Positions 37,220-45,160 of a stretch of 64,000 nt of DNA are shown piece after piece. The stretch's first letter is position 1. The number at the start of each line of letters is the position of its first letter. The notes under the pieces are model-generated. The model was not told the origin of the DNA and searched no databases. It saw only the letters and a list, made by a program, of their open reading frames with translations. A program made the position numbers and the translations under genes. The DNA is taken from assembly GCA_039933105.1 (NCBI GenBank), contig JBDTOT010000020.1:1-64000 (forward strand). The letters run 5' to 3'. This stretch comes from FEN-1219 sp039933105. Lineage in GTDB: Bacteria; Pseudomonadota; Gammaproteobacteria; Steroidobacterales; Rariloculaceae.

Positions 37220-37246
37220 TTAGCACTCGGTCAAGGTGAGTGCCAA
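37220..37246. promoter_or_regulatory. CIRCE operator (HrcA binding site) of groESL
   Basis: TTAGCACTC, a 9-nt spacer and GAGTGCCAA form the CIRCE inverted repeat; 17 of 18 arm positions match the consensus TTAGCACTC-N9-GAGTGCTAA. It lies 60-90 bp upstream of groES. HrcA binds this element to repress chaperone genes until heat stress. hrcA itself is not in the window. Confidence 0.9.
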
Positions 37247-37248
37247 TC

Positions 37249-37274
37249 ATATGGATCGGCCGGCGGATTTCAAG
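37249..37274 (-). promoter_or_regulatory. Sigma32-like promoter of groESL
   Basis: On the minus strand CTTGAAA (37268-37274) is followed 11 nt later by ATCCATAT (37249-37256), matching CCCCATNT at five of seven informative positions. It lies just upstream of the CIRCE repeat, so transcription would start within or next to the operator. This suggests dual heat-shock control. Confidence 0.6.
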
Positions 37275-37353
37275 GCTTTTTGAGATCGAAGTCATGACAA
37301 CCGTCCTGACGCGCCGGTATGCTTCGTCGGATTTGACGGGGTGCGGCGCCGCG

Positions 37354-37686
37354 ATGAGCTCGGAAACATTGCTGGTTCTGACCACCTGCGGAAACGCCGC
37401 AGACGCCAGCAGCCTCGCGACGCTGCTCGTCGAGAAACGGCTGGCCGCCTGCGTCAATGCGCTGGACAAGGTCACGTCCACCTATCGCTGGCAGGGCCGG
37501 GTTCAGCAGGATCAGGAGGCGCTGTTGGTCATAAAAACCACCGTCGCGCGCTACCCGGCTGTCGAGCAGGCGATCCGGGCGCACTCGAAGTACGAGCTAC
37601 CCGAGGTCGTGGCAATCCCACTTGCCGCGGGCTCGAGCGCGTATCTCGACTGGGTTCGGGAATCCGTGGCAGGAAACGAGGACTAA
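37354..37686 (+). CDS. cutA: Divalent-cation tolerance protein CutA
   Basis: A 110-residue trimeric ferredoxin-like protein, named for copper tolerance in E. coli though its direct role is unclear. Family segments are VLTTCGNAADASSLATLLVEK (shorter core CGNAADASSLA), RLAACVNAL, TSTYRWQGRVQQDQEALL, and SKYELPEVVAIPLAAGSSAYLDWV with the conserved YELPEV motif. ATG 37354 is the start; a longer frame from 37240 overlaps the groES promoter and is not used. It precedes dsbD by 5 bp, a common gammaproteobacterial pair. Confidence 0.95.
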   Translation: MSSETLLVLTTCGNAADASSLATLLVEKRLAACVNALDKVTSTYRWQGRVQQDQEALLVIKTTVARYPAVEQAIRAHSKYELPEVVAIPLAAGSSAYLDWVRESVAGNED

Positions 37687-37691
37687 CACGC

Positions 37692-39929
37692 ATGACGCGC
37701 TTTCGCAGCCACTTCCTGTTCGCCCTGTGCGGGTTGCTTGCGATCGTGAGCAACGCTTGTCAGGCACAGTCGCAAGATCCGCCGCCGCCGGAAAAGGTAT
37801 TCCAGTACTCGGCGCGCGCGGACGCCGAGCGCGTATATCTCGACTTCTCGATTCTCAAGGGCTTTTACCTTTACCGCGCGCGCTTCAACTTCGACAGCGG
37901 CACCGACGGCGTCGCCATCGGGGCAGCCTCCTTCCCGCGTGGCGAAACGCACAAGGATGAATTCTTCGGCGAGCAGGAAATCTATCGGGGCAAGTTCGCG
38001 ATCGCGATCCCGTACAAGCGGACGGGCACCACCAAAACCCTCGATTTGAAGCTCGGGCTCCAGGGCTGCGCCGATTTCGGCCTGTGCTACGTACCGCAGG
38101 ACTGGACCGCCACCGTCGCACTACCCGAGGCCAGCGCGAACGGCGCCGCGCGCCAGAGCGTATTCGATGTCGGCCGCACACGGGCCGCGAGCTCGGCCAC
38201 CGACGACTTACTGCCCGTCGACCAGGCGTTTGCGATGAATGCGCGGTTCGACAAGCCGAACGAGCTGACGGTCGCGTGGCAGATCGCACCCGGTTACTAC
38301 TTGTACCGCGACAAACTCACGGTCACTGCGAGCGGCAAGATCGATGTCGGCGCGCCGAACCTTCCTACGGGCACGCCGCACAAGGACGAGAACTTCGGCG
38401 ACGTGCAGATATTCCGCGACTTCGTCGAAGCGAAAGTGCCGTTCGCGCGCGCGAACCAGAACGCGATCGACGTGGTCGTGGCCGCGGGCTTCCAGGGCTG
38501 CAAGGACAACAGCATTTGCTATCCGCCGGGCGAGCAGACGATGCCGATGGTGCTGCCCGCGACGAGCGAGTTTCCGGCGGCAGCCGCCGACGCACCGACG
38601 GGGCCGGTGTCGGAGCAGGACCAGTGGGCGGCGCGAATCATCAAAGGCTCGTGGCTAAGTCTGCTCGGCTGGTTCTACGTCGCCGGCCTCGCGCTGTCGT
38701 TGACACCGTGCGTGCTGCCGATGGTGCCCATCCTGTCGAGCATCATCGCGGGCCAAGGCGCCGTGTCGACGCGCCGCGGCTTCTTATTGTCCTTGTCCTA
38801 TGTCCTCGGCATGGCCGCCACGTATACCGGCGCCGGCGCGCTCGCGGCGCTCGCGGGGGGTCAGATCCAGGCGCTATTCCAGAAGCCTTGGATCATCACG
38901 CTGTTCGCTGGACTCTTCGGCGTCCTCGCATTGAGCATGTTTGGCCTGTTCGAACTGCAAATGCCGACCGCCTTGCAGACGCGGCTCGCGAACATGGCCA
39001 ACAAGCAAAAGGCCGGCACGTTCCTCGGCACGGCCCTGATCGGCGCGCTTACCTCACTGATCGTCACGACTTGCGTCGCGCCACCGCTCGTCGGCGCGCT
39101 CGCTGTCATTGGCCAAACCGGCGACGTGGCTCGCGGCTCGGGCGCGCTGTTCGCCCTCAGCATCGGGATGGGGTCGCCGTTGCTCGTGGTCGGCGCCTCG
39201 GCCGGGCAGATTCTGCCACGTGTGGGTCCATGGATGAACGCGGTGAAGGCCGCGTTCGGCGTGCTGATGCTCGGCATGGCCATCTGGATGATGCAGCGCG
39301 TATTGCCGGGCTCTGTGACCCTCGTGCTTTGGTCCCTTCTCATTTTTCTCAGCGGCGTGTTCCTCGGAGCGTTCGAAGCGTTACCGGCGAACCCGAGCGC
39401 GGGGCGGCGGCTGGCCAAAGGCTTTGGCGTGCTGGCGTGTCTGTACGGCGCCTTGCTGTTGATCGGAGCCACTCTCGGCGGCGAAGACCCATTGCGGCCG
39501 ATCCCACAGGCCGCAGTGGCGCGTGCCGGCACAGGCGGCGCCATGGCCGCGGCCAAGCCGGCACTCGAATTCCGTCCGATCGAGACGCTGGCGGCGCTCG
39601 ATCAGGCGCTGGCGGAAGCGCGCGAGGCGCACAAACCCGTGATGCTAGACTTCACGGCGGCGTGGTGTATTTCCTGCAAAGAGATGGAACACAACACCTT
39701 CCCCGACGAAAGGGTGATCGGCGCACTGAAACCGTTTATGTTGTTGCGAGCCGACGTAACCGCGAACGACAAAGATGATCAAGCACTGCTGCAACGTTTC
39801 CGAAGCTTCGGGCCCCCGACCATCGCATTCTTCGACGCGACCGGGACCGAGCGCGAGAACTTCAAGCTGGTTGGGTTCGTTCCCCCCGCCGACTTCAGCA
39901 AGCACGTTACGAGCCTCGCCGCTCTTTGA
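37692..39929 (+). CDS. dsbD: Thiol:disulfide interchange protein DsbD with two N-terminal alpha domains
   Basis: A 745-residue inner-membrane reductant conduit that carries electrons from cytoplasmic thioredoxin to periplasmic disulfide isomerases. A signal peptide (about 1-25) is followed by two nDsbD (alpha) domains. The first has Cys126/Cys132 (CADFGLCY), the second Cys270/Cys276 (CKDNSICY). The eight-helix membrane domain has the cysteine motifs LTPCVLPM (Cys340) and TTCVAPP (about 461). A periplasmic thioredoxin-like domain ends the protein with WCISC (about 659/662). E. coli DsbD (about 565 aa) has only one alpha domain, which explains the extra length. It is preceded by cutA and followed by a TlpA-type thioredoxin gene. 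Confidence 0.93.
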   Translation: MTRFRSHFLFALCGLLAIVSNACQAQSQDPPPPEKVFQYSARADAERVYLDFSILKGFYLYRARFNFDSGTDGVAIGAASFPRGETHKDEFFGEQEIYRGKFAIAIPYKRTGTTKTLDLKLGLQGCADFGLCYVPQDWTATVALPEASANGAARQSVFDVGRTRAASSATDDLLPVDQAFAMNARFDKPNELTVAWQIAPGYYLYRDKLTVTASGKIDVGAPNLPTGTPHKDENFGDVQIFRDFVEAKVPFARANQNAIDVVVAAGFQGCKDNSICYPPGEQTMPMVLPATSEFPAAAADAPTGPVSEQDQWAARIIKGSWLSLLGWFYVAGLALSLTPCVLPMVPILSSIIAGQGAVSTRRGFLLSLSYVLGMAATYTGAGALAALAGGQIQALFQKPWIITLFAGLFGVLALSMFGLFELQMPTALQTRLANMANKQKAGTFLGTALIGALTSLIVTTCVAPPLVGALAVIGQTGDVARGSGALFALSIGMGSPLLVVGASAGQILPRVGPWMNAVKAAFGVLMLGMAIWMMQRVLPGSVTLVLWSLLIFLSGVFLGAFEALPANPSAGRRLAKGFGVLACLYGALLLIGATLGGEDPLRPIPQAAVARAGTGGAMAAAKPALEFRPIETLAALDQALAEAREAHKPVMLDFTAAWCISCKEMEHNTFPDERVIGALKPFMLLRADVTANDKDDQALLQRFRSFGPPTIAFFDATGTERENFKLVGFVPPADFSKHVTSLAAL

Positions 39930-39940
39930 GGGCACCTGCC

Positions 39941-40570
39941 GTGGCTAAGGCGCGGCCAGGCCTCGTGACTCTAGGGCTCAGCGTCGCCGCGGTGCTGGGG
40001 TACGTGACTTACCGGCTGCTCGTGCCGACGACCGCTGGGCCCCCGCCCGCCGCCAGCAGGACTGAAGAGGCGCAGGAACAGGCGCCACCGCGCCAACTCG
40101 CCGACACGCTGCCCGACTTCACACTCGCGAACCTGGCCGGCGAACCGCAATCGATCAAGAGCCTCGCCGGCAAACCGATGCTGATCAACTTCTGGGCGAC
40201 GTGGTGCGGCCCCTGCCTGCGCGAGATCCCGATGTTGAAGGCGCTGCAGGCGGCCCGGCCCGACATCCAAATCGTGGGCATCGCCATCGACAAGCGCGAG
40301 CCCGTTGGGAAATTCGCCAGTGAACAAGCCTTCAATTACCCGATCCTCGTGGGCCAAAGCGAGGCCTGGGAAGCTGCGGCCGCGCTCGGGGTCGAGGTGT
40401 ACGCGCTGCCATTCACCGTCTTCGCGGGCGCCGACGGCGCGTTGCTTGGCGTTCACACCGGCGAGCTGCATGCCGAGCACCTGGCAGAGTTCCAGGCGGC
40501 CATCGACGACCTGACTGCCGCAAAGATCGGCGTGCAAGAAGCTCGGGCCCGTCTCGCGGGTCGCATGTAG
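39941..40570 (+). CDS. TlpA/ResA-like membrane-anchored thioredoxin
   Basis: A 209-residue protein with one N-terminal membrane anchor (about 9-28), a Pro/Glu-rich linker and a periplasmic thioredoxin fold with the active site WATWCGPC (Cys89/Cys92). The CxxC, the cis-Pro region ALPFTVF and the insert typical of TlpA/ResA point to reduction of periplasmic disulfides such as those of cytochrome c or its maturation partners. Its place right after dsbD suggests that DsbD supplies its electrons. I use GTG 39941 with GAGGG upstream; a TTG at 39926 would overlap the dsbD stop. Confidence 0.87.
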   Translation: MAKARPGLVTLGLSVAAVLGYVTYRLLVPTTAGPPPAASRTEEAQEQAPPRQLADTLPDFTLANLAGEPQSIKSLAGKPMLINFWATWCGPCLREIPMLKALQAARPDIQIVGIAIDKREPVGKFASEQAFNYPILVGQSEAWEAAAALGVEVYALPFTVFAGADGALLGVHTGELHAEHLAEFQAAIDDLTAAKIGVQEARARLAGRM

Positions 40571-40571
40571 T

Positions 40572-40612
40572 CCAGTTCGGCCAACTGGCGACATAGTGCC
40601 GCTAATTGCGGC
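40572..40612 (+). other. Two short hairpins in the tlpA-like/aroQ gap
   Basis: CCAGTT-cggcc-AACTGG (40572-40588) starts just after the stop codon of the thioredoxin gene, and GCCGC-taatt-GCGGC (40598-40612) follows it. The stems are short and no U-tract follows, so termination is doubtful. They may mark the 3' end of the upstream message or the leader of the aroQ-accBC operon. Confidence 0.3.
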
Positions 40613-40657
40613 GAAAACAGGTAAGCTTGCTGCCAACGGTTCGGCAGGTGTTTGCCC

Positions 40658-41107
40658 ATGGCCCGGTTCTTATTGTTGAATGGCCCCAATCTGGGGCAGC
40701 TTGGAACACGCGAACCCGGCATCTACGGCGCGACCACCCTACCCGAAATCGAGCAACGGCTGCGAACGCAGGCCACCGCCGCCGGACACACGCTCGATGC
40801 CTTTCAGAGCGACTCGGAGCCGGACCTGCTGAAGCGCATCCACGAGGCGCGCGATCAGGGAATCGCCGTGATCCTCTTCAACCCAGCGGCTTTCACGCAC
40901 ACCAGCGTCGCGCTGCGCGACGCCCTGCTCGCCGTTCAGATTCCGTTCATCGAGCTGCATTTGTCGAACGTCGCCGCTCGCGAGCCGTTCCGCCACAAAT
41001 CGTTTTTTGCAGACGTCGCGCTCGGGACGATCGCAGGGTTCGGTCCGACCAGCTATGAGCTCGCGCTCACCGCAGCGATCCGCCACGTGTCCCAAGGGGG
41101 GAAATAG
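40658..41107 (+). CDS. aroQ: 3-dehydroquinate dehydratase, type II
   Basis: A 149-residue dodecameric enzyme of the shikimate pathway that converts 3-dehydroquinate to 3-dehydroshikimate. The N-terminal LLLNGPNLGQLGTREPGIYG carries the catalytic Tyr/Arg loop. FQSDSEPDLLKRIHEA follows, the catalytic His lies in LFNPAAFTHTSVALRDAL, and the end is marked by IELHLSNVAAREPFRHKSFF and GFGPTSYELAL. ATG 40658 fits the family start. The stop codon overlaps the accB GTG by 1 bp. aroQ-accB-accC is a standard proteobacterial order. Confidence 0.97.
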   Translation: MARFLLLNGPNLGQLGTREPGIYGATTLPEIEQRLRTQATAAGHTLDAFQSDSEPDLLKRIHEARDQGIAVILFNPAAFTHTSVALRDALLAVQIPFIELHLSNVAAREPFRHKSFFADVALGTIAGFGPTSYELALTAAIRHVSQGGK

Positions 41108-41571
41108 TGGACATAAGAAAAGTAAAAAAACTCATTGAGCTGCTCGAAGAATCGGGGATTTCGGAGATTGAAATCTCGGAAGGCGAGGAGTCGGTCAGGA
41201 TCAGTCGCTATCCGCAATCGGGCACCGTCAGCGTCGCGGCCGCGCCAATGGGTTTCGCCCCGCAAGTAGCGGCCGCCGCGCCGGCGGCAGCTCCCGCCGA
41301 AAGTGCGGCGCCGCTCCCCGCCCCTGCTCCGCGCGGCCAACAGATCACAGCTCCCATGGTAGGCACGTTCTATAGCGGGCCTGCGCCGGGCGCGAAGCCG
41401 TTTGTAGAGATCGGCAGCGAAGTGAAGGCCGGCGACACACTCTGCGTCATCGAAGCCATGAAAATGATGAACCAGATCGAGTCGGAGTTCGCCGGCCGCG
41501 TTGTCAGCATGCTGGTGGAGAACGGCAACCCTGTCGAGTTCGGCCAGCCACTGTTCATCATCGAAGAATAA
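41107..41571 (+). CDS. accB: Biotin carboxyl carrier protein of acetyl-CoA carboxylase
   Basis: A 154-residue BCCP that carries carboxybiotin between AccC and AccAD in the first step of fatty-acid synthesis. The N-terminal domain (1-40) and an Ala/Pro-rich linker (about 45-78) precede the biotinyl domain. Lys119 in VIEAMKMMNQ is the biotin attachment site, and the end VEFGQPLFIIEE is typical. The GTG start shares its G with the aroQ stop codon. accC follows after 20 bp. Confidence 0.97.
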   Translation: MDIRKVKKLIELLEESGISEIEISEGEESVRISRYPQSGTVSVAAAPMGFAPQVAAAAPAAAPAESAAPLPAPAPRGQQITAPMVGTFYSGPAPGAKPFVEIGSEVKAGDTLCVIEAMKMMNQIESEFAGRVVSMLVENGNPVEFGQPLFIIEE

Positions 41572-41591
41572 CGGCGCACGGGCGCACCACG

Positions 41592-42935
41592 ATGCTCGAC
41601 AAAGTTCTAATCGCCAACCGCGGCGAGATCGCACTTCGCATTCTGCGGGCTTGCCGTGAGCTCGGCATCAAGACCGTGGCCGTACATTCGACCGCCGACA
41701 CCACGTTGAAGCACGTGCTGTTGGCCGACGAAACGGTGTGCATCGGTCCGCCCCGCTCCCAGCAGAGTTACTTGAACATGCCGGCCATCATCGCCGCCGC
41801 CGAGGTCACCGATGCGGTGGCGATTCATCCCGGCTATGGCTTCCTGTCGGAGAACGCGGACTTCGCGGAACGGGTTGAAGAGAGCGGCTTCATTTTCATC
41901 GGGCCAAAGCCGGAAACGATACGGCTCATGGGCGACAAGGTGTCGGCCATCAAAACGATGCGCGCGGCCGGCGTACCGTGTGTACCAGGCTCCGACGGGC
42001 CGTTAACCGACGACCCGGAGCACAACGCGCGACTCGCACACGAGATCGGCTACCCGGTCATCATCAAGGCGTCGGCTGGCGGCGGCGGCCGCGGCATGCG
42101 CGTGGTGCACAGCGATGCGGCGTTGTTCAGCGCCGTCGCGATCACGCGTGCCGAAGCGCTGTCCGCGTTCGGCAACGATCAGGTGTACATGGAGAAATTC
42201 CTCGAGCATCCGCGACATATAGAGTTCCAGGTGCTGGCCGACAGCCACGGCAACGCAGTGCACTTGGGCGAGCGCGACTGTTCCATGCAGCGCCGCCACC
42301 AGAAAGTCATCGAGGAATCGCCGGCACCTGGCATGAGCGATGAGGAACGCCAGAAAATGGGGCAACGCTGCGTCGACGCGTGTCTGCAGATCGGCTATCG
42401 CGGCGCCGGCACCTTCGAATTCCTATACGAGAACGGTGAGTTCTTCTTCATCGAGATGAATACGCGCGTGCAGGTCGAGCACCCCGTCACCGAACTCGTG
42501 ACCGGGATCGACATAGTAAAAACGCAGCTCGCGATCGCTGCAGGCGAGCAGCTGCCGTTCCGTCAGTCCGACATTCGCTGGCGCGGCCACGCGATCGAGT
42601 GCCGCGTGTGCGCCGAGGATCCAAAGACTTTCGTGCCGTCACCGGGAACCGTGAGCCTGTGGCACCCCCCGGGCGGCCCCGGCATTCGCGTCGACAGCCA
42701 CATGTACAGTGGCTACTCCGTGCCGCCGTACTACGACTCCCTGATCGCCAAGCTCATCGCCCATGGCGAGCACCGCGGCGCGGCGATCGCCCGCATGAAC
42801 ACCGCGCTGCACGAAGTCGTCGTCGACGGTATCAGCACTAACATCCCGCTGCACCAGGAGATCTTCCAGCACGCCGCGTTCAAGGCCGGTGGCACCGATA
42901 TCCACTATCTCGAGCGTCGGCTCGGACTGAAATAG
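41592..42935 (+). CDS. accC: Acetyl-CoA carboxylase biotin carboxylase subunit
   Basis: A 447-residue ATP-grasp carboxylase that loads CO2 onto BCCP biotin with ATP and bicarbonate. Hallmarks are KVLIANRGEIALRILRACREL, HPGYGFLSENADFA, the glycine-rich ATP loop KASAGGGGRGMRVV, ERDCSMQRRHQKVIEESPAP and EMNTRVQVEHPVTE. Length and spacing match E. coli AccC (449). It is second in accB-accC and followed by prmA after 12 bp. Confidence 0.98.
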   Translation: MLDKVLIANRGEIALRILRACRELGIKTVAVHSTADTTLKHVLLADETVCIGPPRSQQSYLNMPAIIAAAEVTDAVAIHPGYGFLSENADFAERVEESGFIFIGPKPETIRLMGDKVSAIKTMRAAGVPCVPGSDGPLTDDPEHNARLAHEIGYPVIIKASAGGGGRGMRVVHSDAALFSAVAITRAEALSAFGNDQVYMEKFLEHPRHIEFQVLADSHGNAVHLGERDCSMQRRHQKVIEESPAPGMSDEERQKMGQRCVDACLQIGYRGAGTFEFLYENGEFFFIEMNTRVQVEHPVTELVTGIDIVKTQLAIAAGEQLPFRQSDIRWRGHAIECRVCAEDPKTFVPSPGTVSLWHPPGGPGIRVDSHMYSGYSVPPYYDSLIAKLIAHGEHRGAAIARMNTALHEVVVDGISTNIPLHQEIFQHAAFKAGGTDIHYLERRLGLK

Positions 42936-42947
42936 CGGCGCTAGCGG

Positions 42948-43829
42948 GTGCGACACCAACTGACGCTGCAGCTCGACGCCGCCGCGGTGCCGACGGCCGA
43001 AGCATTGCTCGAGCTCGCGGGCGCAGAATCGATCGCTCTCGCCGATGCAGGCGATGATCCGGTCCTCGAGCCCCTGCCTGAAACCACACCGCTGTGGCCG
43101 CACGTGACCCTGTGTGCCGTATTCCCGGCGGGCGCGGAGCTCACGGGCGTCGGCAAACTCCTCGAAAGCGCTTGCGCGGCGAGCGCCGTGCAGATCACGG
43201 TGCTGCGCGACGCCGACTGGCAGGCGGCAATCCGTCAGGTCTTCAAGGCGCGCGCGTTCGGCCGGCGAGTCTGGCTCGCGCCCGCTGACGACGTAGCAGT
43301 CCCCGCGGGGCGGATCGGAATCCGGCTGCACATGGGGCTCGCATTTGGCACTGGCGAACACCCGACGACGGCGCTCTGCCTCGACTGGCTCGACACCCAC
43401 GTCCGCCCCGGCGCGACGGTGCTCGACTATGGCTGTGGCTCCGGCGTGCTCGCAATCGCGGCGCTCGCCCTCGGAGCGAGTCGCACCTGGGCCACCGATA
43501 ACGACCCGCAGGCGCTGGTAGCCACGCGCTCAAACGCCGAGCTCAACGGTGTCGCAGAGCGGGTCACGATCGCGACGCCAGAAGCTCTGCCGGCCGTGGT
43601 GGTCGATATCGTTGCAGCCAACATCTTGGCCGGCCCGCTGGTCGCGCTCGCACCGCTCTTGGCTGGGCACCTTCGGCCGGGCGGCGCGCTGGTGTTGGCG
43701 GGTCTCTTGTCCACGCAAGCCGCCGAGGTTACGCAAGCCTACGCGCCCTACTGCACCGATTTTGCGCAAACCACCGAGCAGGGGTGGGTGCGGCTCGCCG
43801 CCATTCGCCGCAGCGCGAGTTTGAGTTAA
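42948..43829 (+). CDS. prmA: Ribosomal protein L11 methyltransferase PrmA
   Basis: A 293-residue SAM-dependent enzyme that trimethylates several residues of ribosomal protein L11. The N-terminal substrate-binding domain (about 1-95) is followed by a Rossmann methyltransferase domain: GLAFGTGEHPTTALCL, the SAM loop VLDYGCGSGVLAIAALALGA, ATDNDPQAL and the DIVAANILAGPL motif (VxANIL). It starts with GTG. The order accBC-prmA is conserved in gammaproteobacteria. Confidence 0.96.
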   Translation: MRHQLTLQLDAAAVPTAEALLELAGAESIALADAGDDPVLEPLPETTPLWPHVTLCAVFPAGAELTGVGKLLESACAASAVQITVLRDADWQAAIRQVFKARAFGRRVWLAPADDVAVPAGRIGIRLHMGLAFGTGEHPTTALCLDWLDTHVRPGATVLDYGCGSGVLAIAALALGASRTWATDNDPQALVATRSNAELNGVAERVTIATPEALPAVVVDIVAANILAGPLVALAPLLAGHLRPGGALVLAGLLSTQAAEVTQAYAPYCTDFAQTTEQGWVRLAAIRRSASLS

Positions 43830-43877
43830 TACGGCGTCAGCGAACCGTTAGAATCGCCCGCGAGGAGCGACCGTCGC

Positions 43878-44924
43878 ATGTTGTTCACGCGCTGCCCGGA
43901 ATGCACGACAACCTTCCGGGTCTCTGACGACGCATTGCGGAAGGCCAACGGACAAGTCCGCTGCGGCCGCTGCGCGAGCGTTTTCAATGCCGTCGCGGAG
44001 CAAGTCCAGGGCGACGAGCAGACGGCGCAGGACCCTGGCACCCAGGCGCAGGTGAGCGCCGCGGCGCCAGTCGCGGTGGAACCGGAAGCACCCGCCGAGA
44101 TCTTCATCGAAACGGCAACCGCAGCGTTCGAACCCACGCCATTGCCGCATCGCGCGAACGAGCCGGCTGCGCCGCTCGTTACAAGCATCGGCGTAGGCTC
44201 GATCGCCGACGTCGTAGCCGAAGCGGAACTCGCAAGCCATGACGATGCGGAGCCCTCGCTCGAGCCTACGGCGAGTGGGCGCGACGATGCGTCGCCGATC
44301 AGCGCCGAGCGAGTCGACGAGGTGCTCGCTGCCAACGCGGACACGCCCCTGCTTTTTTCTAGCGAGCCCCCTTGGTCGGCGCTCAACGCCGCACCGCAGC
44401 GTAGAAGTCGTTGGTGGGGACTCGGCGCAGCGCTCACGCTGGTTCTGCTAGGCGTTCAGGTCGCGAACCACTTTCGCGCAACGCTCGCGGGCCACCCCAC
44501 TTTTGGTGCATTGGCGCAACGCGCTTACGCTCTCGTCGGCGTAACGGTGACACCACGCTGGGACGTGCGCCAATACGAGATCCTCGATTGGGTTGCAAAC
44601 GCCGAGCCGAACACACGCGGCGTAGGTAGCTTGAAGATCAGCGCTCGCATACAGAATCGCGGTCCACAACAACAACCGTATCCGCGTGTGCAGTTGCGTT
44701 TAAAGGATCGTTGGGAAAAGGCCGTCGGTAGTCGCACGTTTGGACCGGACGAATATCTGCCGCACGATGCACCGCACGCGCGCCTGATGGCCGTCGGTGA
44801 AACCACGCGCGCGGAAATGGAAGTCGTCGACCCCGGCCCCGATGCGTATGGTTTCGAGCTCGATGTTTGCATCGAAGTCGAAGCGCAGAGACTAACTTGC
44901 CGTACCGACAAAGTTTTTCTTTGA
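43878..44924 (+). CDS. Zinc-ribbon and DUF3426 membrane protein
   Basis: A 348-residue protein. An N-terminal MJ0042-type zinc ribbon (Cys6, Cys9, Cys29, Cys32) is followed by an acidic/Ala-rich low-complexity region (about 45-150), one membrane helix (about 178-197) and a periplasmic DUF3426 domain. The function is unknown. In Pseudomonas the homologue also lies between prmA and dusB-fis; here dusB is missing and the fis leader follows. It starts with ATG and a well-placed GGAG. Confidence 0.85.
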   Translation: MLFTRCPECTTTFRVSDDALRKANGQVRCGRCASVFNAVAEQVQGDEQTAQDPGTQAQVSAAAPVAVEPEAPAEIFIETATAAFEPTPLPHRANEPAAPLVTSIGVGSIADVVAEAELASHDDAEPSLEPTASGRDDASPISAERVDEVLAANADTPLLFSSEPPWSALNAAPQRRSRWWGLGAALTLVLLGVQVANHFRATLAGHPTFGALAQRAYALVGVTVTPRWDVRQYEILDWVANAEPNTRGVGSLKISARIQNRGPQQQPYPRVQLRLKDRWEKAVGSRTFGPDEYLPHDAPHARLMAVGETTRAEMEVVDPGPDAYGFELDVCIEVEAQRLTCRTDKVFL

Positions 44925-44974
44925 CGACCACACGCACGCACACAAACGTGTAGCAAAAACGCGCGCGCTGCGTG

Positions 44975-44980
44975 TATGAT
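44975..44980 (+). promoter_or_regulatory. -10 element of the probable fis promoter
   Basis: TATGAT (44975-44980) in the 236-bp gap before fis matches sigma70 -10 at five of six bases, with no good -35 seventeen bases upstream. It is followed by CGCGGC, a GC-rich discriminator typical of promoters under stringent control. Transcription would start near 44987, at the foot of the leader's closing helix. Confidence 0.5.
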
Positions 44981-44985
44981 CGCGG

Positions 44986-45129
44986 CACCCTGAGTCGGTT
45001 TCCTACTGCTAGAAAAACGGGGTTAGCGTCAACGAGTGCACACTTGGCTAAGTGCCGAGGCAAAACTGCTTTCGCTGATAAGCACGCGGGACGCTAAATA
45101 GAGAGCTGGCACGAACCGATTCAGCGGTG
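44986..45129 (+). ncRNA. Candidate structured 5' leader RNA of fis-purH-purD
   Basis: Nested pairing read directly from the bases. P1: CACC-CTGAGTCGGTT (44986-45000) with AACCGATTCAG-c-GGTG (45114-45129), 15 pairs with one G-U and one bulged C. P1b: TGCTAG (45007-45012) with CTGGCA (45106-45111), one G-U. P2: TTAGCGTC (45023-45030) with GACGCTAA (45090-45097), perfect. Inside P2 a 59-nt region holds the hairpin CACTT-ggct-AAGTG (45041-45054), the helix GTGC/GCAC (45036-45039, 45082-45085) and a possible GCTT/AAGC pair. No frame crosses it. The fis ribosome site lies just after P1, so a switch in folding could affect fis. I recognise no known riboswitch class; the pairing may also just be a stabilising leader. 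Confidence 0.45.
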
Positions 45130-45160
45130 ATTGTGGTTGCGTTCTGCAGGGGAGAACGTC

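Noticed and set aside
38084..39778. A 564-codon frame inside dsbD in another phase
   Set aside because: Shadow of dsbD: the translation is Arg-rich and without domains, while the dsbD frame has all cysteine motifs.
44986..45129. 6S RNA, ZTP (pfl), TPP or cyclic-di-GMP riboswitch identity for the fis leader
   Set aside because: The rod shape invites 6S RNA and the purH link invites ZTP, but the conserved bases of each class that I know were not found in the expected order.
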